Of a stretch of 64,000 nt of DNA, positions 40,160 through 51,100 are shown one piece after another. Origin of the DNA: Litoditis marina (Eukaryota; Nematoda; Chromadorea; Rhabditida; Rhabditidae). The stretch lies in the NCBI GenBank assembly GCA_964036275.1, contig OZ038439.1:10248904-10312903 (forward strand). Reading direction: 5' to 3'. How positions within the stretch are numbered: position 1 is the stretch's first letter; each line of letters opens with the position of its first letter. The notes beneath the pieces are model-generated. The model saw only the letters and a program-made list of their open reading frames with translations. It was not told the DNA's origin and did no database searches. The position numbers and the translations under genes were made by a program.

Positions 40160-43100
40160 ATGCTGGCAGCCCGTTGTCTCGTGAGACCATGTGTCTCTAG
40201 TTGGGAGGGCACTTCCAGGCTATTAGAGGTTGGTTCGTTATTGATTTAGGGTACGAAAAGATATAACAGTTATAAGTGAAAGCTACTTTTCATTATTTGC
40301 CAAGTAAAACTGTAACTCTTAATTGTTTCGAATTGATTTCAAGATGATTTTGAGGTCTTACAGAATAAATATTTTGTGCAATTGAATATTACACTCTATG
40401 TGAAAGCATTCTCAGCTCTAATCTCTCACCTTATTTGCCGCCTTTTTACTTTTTCATAGTTCAGGGGTTTAGGCAAAAAAGATGTAGGATATCTGTCGCC
40501 GAGGCTGAAACTATTGCATTGGGAAAACATAGTGCTATTTGCAGTCGAGTATAACCAGCTGTCAACTGCGGTCTGTCGCCACTCTGCCCTCCATCAAAAT
40601 ATACAGTCTTCGGCGGAAAATAGCAGAGAAACTGTCTAATAAGTGGGTTGGAGATTTATTTTCATCTGATTATAGATTAATACTTTGAAACAAAATGAAC
40701 TTTTGAAAGTTCACATCAGGGAGAGGTACTCAGGTTTGGTTAGGCTATGTGTGAGGATTGTAGAAATATCTGCATGGTAAAAGCAATGGGAAACGCAAGT
40801 AATTGTTCTTATTACGGGGAGGCCGTGAAAATTACAGTATATTTCTTGAGCAACTTGTAAATGTCATATAATTGTAGTGTCATATCTACTAACGTGGAAA
40901 GTCGCGTGTTAGATGGCGAATAAATTATTTATTAATTTCTATGAACTCGGTGTTTGGAAACTTAATATGTTCCAGATTCGACACAGATCGAGTAGCCGAG
41001 ATCGGTCCCGATTTGGCGTGTTTAGAATGGCTGATGGAGTGCGGCGCCACGCAGGTAGGCGTGGTCTAATTTTAGAAATGTTCGATATAAACTTCTTCAC
41101 AGGCTCAATGTCACGAGATATACAAGATCTTATTTTAGAATTTTTCGATATAAACTTCTTTAAAGGCTCAAAATCACGAACTATAAAGGACACTTGCTAA
41201 ATTCCGACTTGGTTATCTTTTCAACATATCTTGAAAAATTTCCAGGTTCGGGCGTTTTGGACAAACAAAGTTCGAGCTCTGGGTTGAACTCTGGTCCATT
41301 CGCAACGCTTCAGTCCTTTAAACTGCAATACATTTTTCAATTGCAGTTTAAAGGACCGTTGACACGAGGAGATCGGTCAACATAATCGTCCTACTTTAAA
41401 GCAGTGCACTGCGACACAGTTTCATATCAGAAATGGAACATGATCATTTGCAGGTTCGAATGAGTGATTCTCGAGAAATCGCCAGCATCCGCCAAATGAA
41501 AGACTATCTAAAGGAACAGCTGGCTGCACCTAAGGTGGGTTTAACTTCATTTCCAATGTTGTTGTTGTTGTTTACTATGTGGTAGATTTAGTCTATTTCA
41601 CTCTCACGTGGACTACAGTATGCCGTTACGATTCGTTAAAATAGTTGTATCTTCATGATTTGTAAGTTATGGTGAATGTATCACGCAATCTCGCTTTTTC
41701 TCTAATGTAAATGTCATCGAAGGGTTTTTACACGATTCAATAGTATTGCAAAAGTAAATGAGTTTCAATCGACGTTTCGACTAAAATGTTGACGGTGTCA
41801 ACAGAATTTTTTTCTGGTTCCAGGTTCCTTCCAGACTGAGCCCTGGCGATTTGGCCTATGAAAAACAGTGGCCGGGAGTCGCGAATGTGCATATTGTCAA
41901 AGTGAGTTTATTTTCATAGTTAAAACTTTACAAAACATATGCCTGTATGAGAATATGTTGTTGAAAGAGAAAGCAGACCTTCCAGCGGACCCGAGAGGAG
42001 AGAGACTGACTGGTCCCACCCCTGCCAAAGAACTAGTTGTTTTTGACATGGCGGGCCACCCAGTACTACATCCCACCGCAAGAAGCTCTACCTAACTCTC
42101 TCAACTCTTTTTCCTCTTTTATTTCTAAGCAAGAAAAGCAAACACACCCAAAATATAAAAAAAAACACAGAAATATAAAAGCTCTCCTTAACTCTCTCAA
42201 CTGGATTCTCTTTCTTTTTATTCATAAAACTAGAAAAGAAACACACACGCCAAAAATAAAATAACACACAGAAGTGTAATCGACATACACGGTCGAATCA
42301 AATATCATCTACAATCAGTCCAGTCTAATGTCTAATGTGGTCGTCTAGATCGCAATCCAAGTACGAGCCTTAAAGGAAAGCAACATTCATGAGCCCCCAC
42401 TCCCTTTGTGAGTAGTTACTAGACTATAAAAGAACTACGTACACGTTTGCCTGTAACACCTTGTAAAATTAATTCGGGAATGTTCATTTCTCTTTCCTCT
42501 ACAACACAGACTAGATCTCTTAACAAAACGTTATCGTTATCTGGCATTTGATGTTCCACGGCTTAATCATCACATGGATGGCGCATACAGGCAGATCCCA
42601 TGGTCCCATACCGCTCATCCGAAATATCGGCCATCAGGTGGCCACCCAAGAAAGACACAAACACTTCTTAGATGGGCTCGCCACATCACAAGCGGCCAGA
42701 CGAGGACATAGGGCACCGACCAACCACCTGTCCTCCACTAGACTGCCCGGCGCCGCCCCTCCCCCCTCCGTGGGAGTGAATTTATTCACGAATACAAAGA
42801 CAAACAAAAGAAATATCATCACATCATAGTTTCATCGGAAGTTATTTACAGAATCATGGTGCTTTCTCATGGTTCATGAAGTAGTCTTTCTTGGGTGGCC
42901 ACATGACAAGTGGGCAGACGAGGACATAGGGCACCCACCAACCACCTGTCCACCACTGGACTGCCCGGCGCCGCCCCCCGAGTCCTTATATACTCTACTC
43001 TGGAAAATTTTGTATTGATACTTTACAACTAGGTTATATCTGGAAATTAATAATTTTAACCGCAATGGTAACGTCGTGGATAGTGTTTGAAGCTGATTTC

Positions 43101-43890
43101 TACTATGGAAGGGAAGTTCTATCGCGTCAACTATGGATTTTGACAAATGTTCGTCTGGTATCCTCACCTTCTGTGAAAGTTGAGTAGATATTTCGAAGCT
43201 GTCGTGTTCTCGGAAATATATGCTCCGATATCATAATGTATGTATATAGTTTGGTCCGGCTCGAGATCTCCATGTTATAACTTCATGTTTCTTGAGGCTG
43301 AAAAGACTCTGATAATTGGAGTATTTAACTTAAATTTGAATACGAGGAGATTTTCCTTGACCTAGAAACCATTATTGAAGTGAAAATATGACTTGAGGTC
43401 GTACTATCGAACTAGGATTGTTAGTGAATCTGCAGTCACGCTACTTCTAGCCATCGTTGTATAGATGAAATTATGGCAATGTTGGTTTTTATGGTCCATT
43501 ACTTTACATACGCTACCAAAACTGATTTCAATGTCGGTTACGAACCATTCTCTATTGCTTCTGGTAACGAATGTCGACCTTAGTGGCCCACTAACAAGGT
43601 TTTATTTCTTCCTCGCTGACTCGCATAGTCCTTTGCATCTGTAGCTATCGGTTATAACGTACACTTCGCCTGAAAAAATATTCCTGACTCTGGTAGTAAC
43701 CAAAACCTACACAATGAACTGCGCACATGTTAGTACTCGTTAAATCCGGAGATTTCGTTTATTTGTCGTCTAAAATGATAGTAAGGTCGCCCAGTAACAG
43801 TTATTGTCTGTCGGCATTGACCACGACTTCTGTCTAGTCTGGTCAGCCTCCGCTAGTACATATCGCAATAAGTAAGAAATTCTAAATATG

Positions 43891-43926
<36 letters not shown>

Positions 43927-46900
43927 TAAAGGAAGCATTATCGGCTGAGCCTAACTAACCTGCGGCTTGATCAAGACGGTTTTTCACGATACGTGAATTC
44001 TAGCAGCATCCTCAATCAATTAACAGAACATAAGATGTATGAGAGTATGGGAGAGAGAGAAAGAGAGGACTGTCTCCAGTGCCGCCGGTGGAGAGACTGA
44101 CCTGGCCCGGCAGGTCGGCCCAGACCAGTACATCCCCCCCCCCTCCCTTAGACTGGATTTACCCCTCTTTCGCACTCTCTTTCTTTTCTGGTACCAAATA
44201 AATAAGAGCCGCGTCCGGCTGAGATCTTGACGCGTCGCGGTGCGGGCTTATATACGGTCGCACCTGAAAGGAATTCCATATTACATTGTAACATCGTGTC
44301 ATGGGAAACTAAAGAACAGATGTAGTTTAGGAACTTGACAAACTTAACACTCTCTTTTTCATTTCATACTAAATCCGGAACAGCACGATTATAAAACATC
44401 AAATATCAATGAAATAATTCAATACCAATTAAATAATCGACAAACACAATTGACACCATTATACTCTATCCATTCTAACGATATCATCCAGGTCCAGATC
44501 TCTATAGGCACCTTGAATAAATGGTATATTAATTAGAGCCCGAGATCACCACGTTCTTCCCTTGTGTTGTATGTTGTATCATGTTTGTGTTGTATACAAT
44601 TAACAGTACATAGGGTTGTATGAGAGTGGGAGAGAGAGAAAGAGAGGCCTTCTCCAGTGTCGCCGGGTGGAGAGACTGACCTGGTCGGCCCAGGCCAGTA
44701 CAGCGGACGTCAATTTCTCATCGGCGTAATCCTCTTCAAAAGAAGGGGGTAACCCACCTCCGTACTTGAACATGTTTTCTGAAAAGTTTGTAGTTATCGA
44801 ATGAATTTATTTTGGCCCTTCATGCATTGTGGTTTACCTTGTACCGAACAAAACATAGGTTCTATGAGCAAATAGAAGATATAGAGAGAGAGGGGTCTTT
44901 CTAGAGCTGACCCAAAGGTGAGACTGGTCTGGTTCAACTAGGTTCCTGTCAGGCCGCGCCAACCCAGTATCTTACGGCCTGCAATGCAGTGTGCTTGAAC
45001 TCACCAGATGTTGGGTTGAAAGAGCTGTCCTCCCTCCGATGTATTTTGTTGATGGTCGTCGAAAATATATGCTTCGACTTCTTCGAAATCAATAATGTAT
45101 GTATCGTATCGATGGTTCCCACTCGAATTCCACGTTTTCTCTCCGTTCTACGTACGCTCATGTTCTTGTTGTCATTTGTCAGAATAACAGAACATAGGAG
45201 AGAAAGAGATGACATTCCCCGAGCCCGAGAGAGCGAAAAGTCAACCTAACTAGCTTGCTACCAGCCCAATGCTTTTATATGGGCTGATAGCGAAACCAGT
45301 AGGTTGCACATCTCGTCCTAGTTGTGGCTTTTGATCGGTGTCTGCAAATTGGAAGGATTAAGGTTGGTAATCGGGTCTAGAGCCTCGATTTCGACGAAAA
45401 TTAGTTGTAGTTTATTGCATTTGAGCTTAAACGTCACCCACTCTAAAATTGTTTGCGATGTATATACGACGTGGTCTGCTTCACTTCTTCTCTGGCCATG
45501 TGGCTCAATGCCATTCTCCAGACGGAACCAGTATGTCTTTGAGTGTTTCTCTGTCCGGTCTTGTATAACATTGGAAGCGGGATCTCGTCCTTCAATTACA
45601 TGGTCGTGGTCTGTGAAAAAATAAATTCTTCAAGTTTGCATGTGTAAACCGCCACAGTTCTCCATCCAGGCTCATCCAGCGTCATACTCATGGAACCGTA
45701 AATGTGTGAAGAATCCCGGTTGCATGTATACAAAACTATTGGTTGCTTTTCAAATGCAACAAAATTTACCTTTTCGGTTATGTTAAGTGATTTTGGTTGC
45801 ATTTGAGATGCAACCAGGTTGCATTTAAAGCAACAAATGTTTTCGTGCACATGCAACCTGGCTACGTTTTGGTTGCATGTGTAATTGGCCAGAAATGTCG
45901 GGAAAATGATAAAGGAATGATGAGAAAATGGCGGGGGAGGAATCTCTTGTAAATAACATATAGAGACGTGTAATTTTACCTGTGTGGTTTCATACCAAAA
46001 GCAGGTGGATTCCAATAGTTTTCCACGAAACGTCTTCATTTGAAGATTTACGCTTCACTTGGCTGTAATAAACATACGATGAAAAACAATTATCTCCTCG
46101 AAGTAGATGAATTCTGAGAAAATATGGCATAGAATTTATTGAAGTGGTCGCTTATCTAGTCTCATTTAAGCCACACAACAACACTAAAGTTGTAGTATAT
46201 ACCCAATGCGAAACAATGTGGAACGCTAATCTACCAAAGTGGTTATCCATTTGGCAAATGATGCAAAAGAGAGTTATCTCCGAAAAATGTGATATATATT
46301 TTCTCTCCAACTTTTGTTTTTTCATGTGGACGCCAGTGACTCTGCGATCGCCAACGAGGGTTTCAAGTTTTTCCGCGACATTAGGAGACTCGAGTCGCTC
46401 AAGTTGAACTTTTGCGACTATTTTGGGGACGAAGCCTTGAGGGAACTGGCAATGGGCAGACCGGCCACCACTCTTAGGGAATTGGTGAGTTGACAGTGTG
46501 GCAGTATTAGATATTCTATTCTAATCTAAATTTTGGTCTGTATTGCTCGTATATGGTTAATGCGCGCAATTGCGTTATTTAATGTTCTCAATCAGGTCCA
46601 TCATAATGAAAAATAAAGTTTTTAAAACGATAAGTAAATACAACATACCTCCCTATCCATGAGAGATTAACTTCATAGAGTGGTGATAAGATCTGTTTTC
46701 TGCGATAAGTATTGAATAAGTTTGGCCTTCAGTTTATAGGTTAGGCGTGGGATGCAAACCGGTTTTCTTACCAGTAAAGTAGCAGTGGTATATCCAAGTT
46801 TGCAGAAAGCGCAACATTTGACAAATGTCAAAATTGAATAAAAAATTCTTCAAACTTTTCCAATGCAGTGCGATGTGAAGTATGAACTTTCTCTCACGTG

Positions 46901-48019
46901 CTTTCTCAATTGTAAAATTGAAGCACGTGAAGTATAGTTATCACCATTCCCAAGTGTGATTGGCATGTTGTACTATAGTTAGAGTGAAAACTCAGACAAT
47001 TCCCAGCCAATTGGCCAGCCACTTTTGTACCGGCCTCGACGAGAGAGTGTGCGGGTCAGAGATACGCAGATGTCTGCGGCCTCATTGACCTGCATACTCT
47101 CTCGCTTTTGTAACTGGCCAACCGAAGAGGATTGGCGCGAATCGTTCTGAGAAACGGCTACTAGTATTATTGGCCGGCGGCCGAAGTTTACGTTGGAGTG
47201 GTAGAGAATAGGCGTTTTCCTATGGGTGATTCAATCGATATGTCTTGTATCTTAGGAAATTTTAACCGAAATCAAACCAGTAATCGGCCGCATAGCGATG
47301 TTTTCCCCACACCCAGGAAAAGTTTGGTTACTATTGTTTATTGGTGTAGGTTAAAGCTCTATTACTCTTTTTGTTATTACCAATGTTTTCCAGGAAATCG
47401 TGCTGAATCCGTGTATTTCCGACGGAGCCGTGTACTGGATTAGTCGACTGAAGGCGTTGCGTACGGCCCACTTCTATTTTCTCCCCTACGTCACAAATAG
47501 GGCGGGCTTCATGCGACAGCTGAAACTGGCACTACCCAAGTGTAAGGTGAGGATTGATGGACAAATTGCTTTTTCCGCATTTTCGTTTCAGGGTAGAGAG
47601 GTAACCAGATGGTAACCTAACCAAAAAACGGTTACCGTTAACCTAGCAAAGGGGAATATACACATCTTTCTGGTCAGGAAAATAGTAAACTTACAACATT
47701 GGGAAGTCATCACACATTTACTGTTCAATGGAAGATATGTTTCGTCTTCGATTTTGAGAGTGGGTAGTGAAAATGAATTGATCATAAAATCCATGAAGTG
47801 TTTTTGTACTGGTTACTGACTGTAGTTTTATCTGCTCACACATCAACAATGCCAATTACAATTCCAAACAGAAGAAGCAAAGTACAAATCCGTCAGACTA
47901 TTAAATGAGGCCAACTTCTACCATTCTCCGCTGTAAACCACCCGAATACTTTTCTGTATTTTCAGGTGACGTTTCCTGAGGTGGAAAATGTTGGATACGG
48001 GTACGACAAGAAGAAATAG
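40160..48019 (+). CDS. DMAC2L: ATP synthase subunit s / DMAC2L-like (factor B) mitochondrial protein
   Basis: Exons: 40160-40228, about 40902-41054, 41454-41534, 41824-41901, 46326-46484, 47394-47546, 47966-48019; about 248 residues. In animals this leucine-rich-repeat-like protein is linked to mitochondrial ATP synthase and complex I assembly. Family landmarks: MNSVFGN...[71 protein letters not shown] and the C-terminal [10 protein letters not shown]. The first exon ([20 protein letters not shown]) is Arg-rich and lacks acidic residues at its start, like a mitochondrial presequence. The acceptor of exon 2 is uncertain (GGAAAG fits the phase but is atypical). The acceptor of exon 5 reads TTTTTTCAT. 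The ATG lies 15 nt after a T-rich ACAG that may be a trans-splice site. Poly(A) signal AATAAA at 48044-48049. Confidence 0.88.
41291..41397. mobile_element. AGGACGATTATG palindromic element in DMAC2L intron 2
   Basis: The left TIR is eroded; inner arms CAGTCCTTTAAACTGCAATA and TTGCAGTTTAAAGGACCG and the right end ATAATCGTCC are kept. Confidence 0.6.
41930..45260. repeat. Diverged tandem array in DMAC2L intron 4
   Basis: Recurrent GGAGAGACTGACCTGG-like boxes at about 41996, 44090, 44670 and 44920, each preceded by a GA-rich GAGAGAGAAAGAGAGG stretch and AACAGAACATA. A second repeated box (GGACATAGGGCACC ... ACTGCCCGGCGCCGCC) occurs at about 42708-42762 and 42921-42976. GTCGTCGAAAATATATGC and its relative GTCGTGTTCTCGGAAATATA recur at about 45053 and 43201. 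No reliable coding sequence. Confidence 0.5.
43890..43923. repeat. (TA)n microsatellite
   Basis: Pure TA dinucleotides within the DMAC2L intron 4 array. Confidence 0.9.
45626..45893. mobile_element. Palindromic GCATGTGTAA/GCAACC element, copy 1
   Basis: In DMAC2L intron 4. Left TTGCATGTGTAAACCGCC, right GGTTGCATGTGTAATTGGCC, inner GGTTGCTTTTCAAATGCAAC. Confidence 0.6.
46974..47161. mobile_element. Palindromic GGCCAGC element, second copy
   Basis: Starts TATAGTTAGAGTG; arms CGAGAGAGTGTGCGGGTCA and its inverse TGACCTGCATACTCTCTCG, with GGCCAGCC and CTGGCC further out. In DMAC2L intron 5. A diverged fragment is at about 10733-10800. Confidence 0.65.
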
Positions 48020-48185
48020 ATCAGATGAGCTAGATAGCATAGGAATAAATTATTGATTTTTTTTCTTTTTTCTCCGTTGGTTTGATTGGAATTTGAAACG
48101 CAGTGTGTACATGGATTTCTGTTGTGTTTCTATTACAAAGAAATTATTGATAAAAAAATCAATATCTAGCAATATTTATTACTAT
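48019..48185. terminator. Shared 3' region of convergent genes
   Basis: Plus-strand AATAAA at 48044-48049 serves DMAC2L; the plus-strand TTTATT at 48175-48180 is AATAAA for the acyltransferase on the minus strand. The T-rich stretch after 48049 and the A-rich stretch at 48150-48160 fit short, probably non-overlapping 3' UTRs. Confidence 0.55.
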
Positions 48186-51100
48186 CAAACAACATTGAGC
48201 TGGACGGACTTTTTCCATTTGTAGTAGACGAAGTGGTCGATTCCGCCGTACGTGAAGTAGATTATTAGGCCGACAATGAAGAAGTAGGTGTAGCCGTACT
48301 GAAAACAGGTGAATTCTATATGTAACCGGGTTTTTGGTAACCTTTCTGGTAACCCTTTTTTTAGGTTACCTCACAGGTTACCTCGGTTACCTGTGAGGTA
48401 ACCTAAAAAAAGAGTTACCAAAAACCGGTTAGTTGTAGAATTGGCCCTGAAAACAAGGTAAAGAAACTTGGCCACCTACACAATAGGGTTGTTGATCGAG
48501 TTCGAGATTTCGAGTTTTTTCGAGTCGAGTTTTGAGTATATTTTGGACCCAAAAGATACATTTTTCGAGTCCGAAATTTCGATTTTCGAGTTTTCGCGTT
48601 CAAAATTTCGAGTTTTCGAGTTTGGCGAAAAATCGAGTTTTCGAGTTTTTAATTTTTGGAAAATTTCGAGTTTTCGAGTTGTCCGAGTTTTGGAAAATTT
48701 CGAGTTTTGAGAAATTTCGAGTTTCGAGTTCGACTAAACTCGAAAATTTTCGAGTTTTTTCGAGTCGAGTCGAGTTTCGAGTTCGACTTTAACAACCCTA
48801 CTACACAAGCAACCGGGTTGCATGTGTAAAGACACTTCGGTTGCTTTCCAAATGCAACCAAATTGCATTAAACACAGGAAAATGTTCAAAGGTTGAGTGT
48901 TTGGTTGCATTTGAAAAGCAACCGAAAGCAATCAAGTGTTCTTTACACATGCAACCCGGTAGCATTTTGGTTGCATGTGTAAACCGCCAAGAAATTTTGG
49001 AAATCAAAAAAGTGAAAAAACCCGACCTCTGAACCTCAGAAAAAGAGGGGTGGTGATAAAATGTCTATAGACATGAGGTTTAGTCTTCTTCATTTCTAAT
49101 GATTCCTACAGTAAGAATACAGAATTGCGTTTCAACTACGTGAAAGTTCTCAGAAATATCACATGATGTGTTCGAATGTTTTTGAATAAATTAACTAACT
49201 GACCTGTAGTGTCCATACAAAGAACATGTGATAGGAGCATATAATTACAACGCACATCCAGAAAGTAAAGGAAAATATTTTCACATACTTTCGTCGGGCA
49301 TCTTCCTTGGTCTGAAAATAGCCAACAATTTTTGTACAAAAATGTTTTCCCTAGACAAATCGAACAAGTTAAAGAAGGACGATTATGTGCTCCAATCCCA
49401 ACGCCTCAGTCCTTTAAACTGCAATACATTTTTCAATTGCGATTCAAAGGACCGTTGACATTGGTCCACATAATCGTTCTGTTTCAAGGGGAGAACATTA
49501 TACTCATTGCTCTGGAAGTAAACGGAATACTAACCTAACTTGTACACACCTGAACTTATAGATTACTGAATACTGAAACATTGATTTTGTACGCAGACTT
49601 CAACGCCGCTGGTGAAACCGTCTCCGGCCAATTCTAAATCTAATCAGTTTTTGGTTTTTCATGGTTACCAGTAGGTAAGCTGAAAGTAACCCAAGACCAA
49701 AGTCTAGTTACCTAACAAAAAAAATAAAGGTTATATATAGAATTCACCACCCTCCTCATATTATTGTCGGAACTCACATTACTCCACACGCCGTCGCCCT
49801 TTTCCACTACGAATTGACGATTCATAGTGTCTTTCTCCGAATAGAATCTCGTCAGCCGATCTTCTTTTTCTATCCATACTCTGGAAACATAAAATCAATT
49901 TTTGTAATTATTTGATCGTTTCAAACCCTCAATCAGCTGGTTCTCGTACCACCAACAAAGACAGCAAACGACCAATTAGGTTTGAAGTTATGCTGGCCAC
50001 TGCATTGAACCCAGCTCCATTGGAAACTAGATATTTGTTAAAATTGTTGAAAATTTGCAAGAAATGGCCAACCGACCCGCTGGGACGCGCAAAAAACAGG
50101 TAGATTTACAACTTTGTAAAAACTGGTGGATTCACAGCAATTTAAACTTTTGTATCCAGTTTTGACGATAGACAAGGAAACTTTCCGGTGAAAATACAAG
50201 TAATGTTGTTTCAGAGTTACAGAACTGAAAGTCCACAAGGTTTCACTTGCTCCTACAGGGAGTTCTGTCCAGTTTTTTGACCTAGACTGCACACAAACTA
50301 AGGTTATCAACCGATGCTCATTTATTATTATATAGTCTGTTTCACGGAACAATAGCCCTCTACAGTAAGATTATAAAACTTTTATGTGATTTTATCATAT
50401 CTTGTAGGTGTTGTACATTGTTTAAACTTTGTGATTTCGTTTTCCACTTTGGGTACTACAAGCATAGAAAACAGTGAATCTTAAATCCTGTTTGTTGACT
50501 AGATAAATGCGTTTGAATTTTCGAAAGATTACTGTAGAAAGTCATCGATTGGTGAAACGAACTATAGTGCTCAGCATTACCTACTGAAACTCCAACTTTA
50601 CACCTATGACCTTTCCCCTGCCTCATTTTCAATGCCAACTACAATTTGGCGATAAACAAAGCCTCTTTGCAAAACCAGAAACGAGAATCATCTTGATCAT
50701 ACTGTAGGATTCTCAGTACAGTAGAAAGAGACTATACCTGTTCAGCCATGTGGACATTTCCTTCTCTTGATTCGGAACCTGTTGGATGGGAATCTTTTTC
50801 ACGTGAAAATGGACTTCACGTGGACACGCGCCCTTCACCACTAAGTCGATCTGAAAACGCATCTGAATGGCGACAAACCGAAACGGTAACTATATTTAAA
50901 CACTCACCTTTCTGCTCTACATTCCATTCGGGTCAATTCACTGGGGAACCGAGTTCTTCCCGAACCGAACCGCGAACAGGTAGCTGTAGAACCGAACCGA
51001 ACTGACCGGTTCACCAGGAATCGAAACGGAACCGGGGATCCACTTATTTTACTTCGTATACTACTTGTTTGTTCAGATCATGATTAATATCGTTCGGTTC

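Noticed and set aside
42548..42829. 93-codon open frame with Pro-rich C-terminal part
   Set aside because: It lies in the DMAC2L intron array; its second half is the G+C-rich box that is repeated at 42.9 kb, and no known domain is visible.
48468..48931. Several overlapping open frames on both strands with repeated FRVFEF-type words
   Set aside because: Direct product of the CGAGTTTT simple repeat inside an intron.
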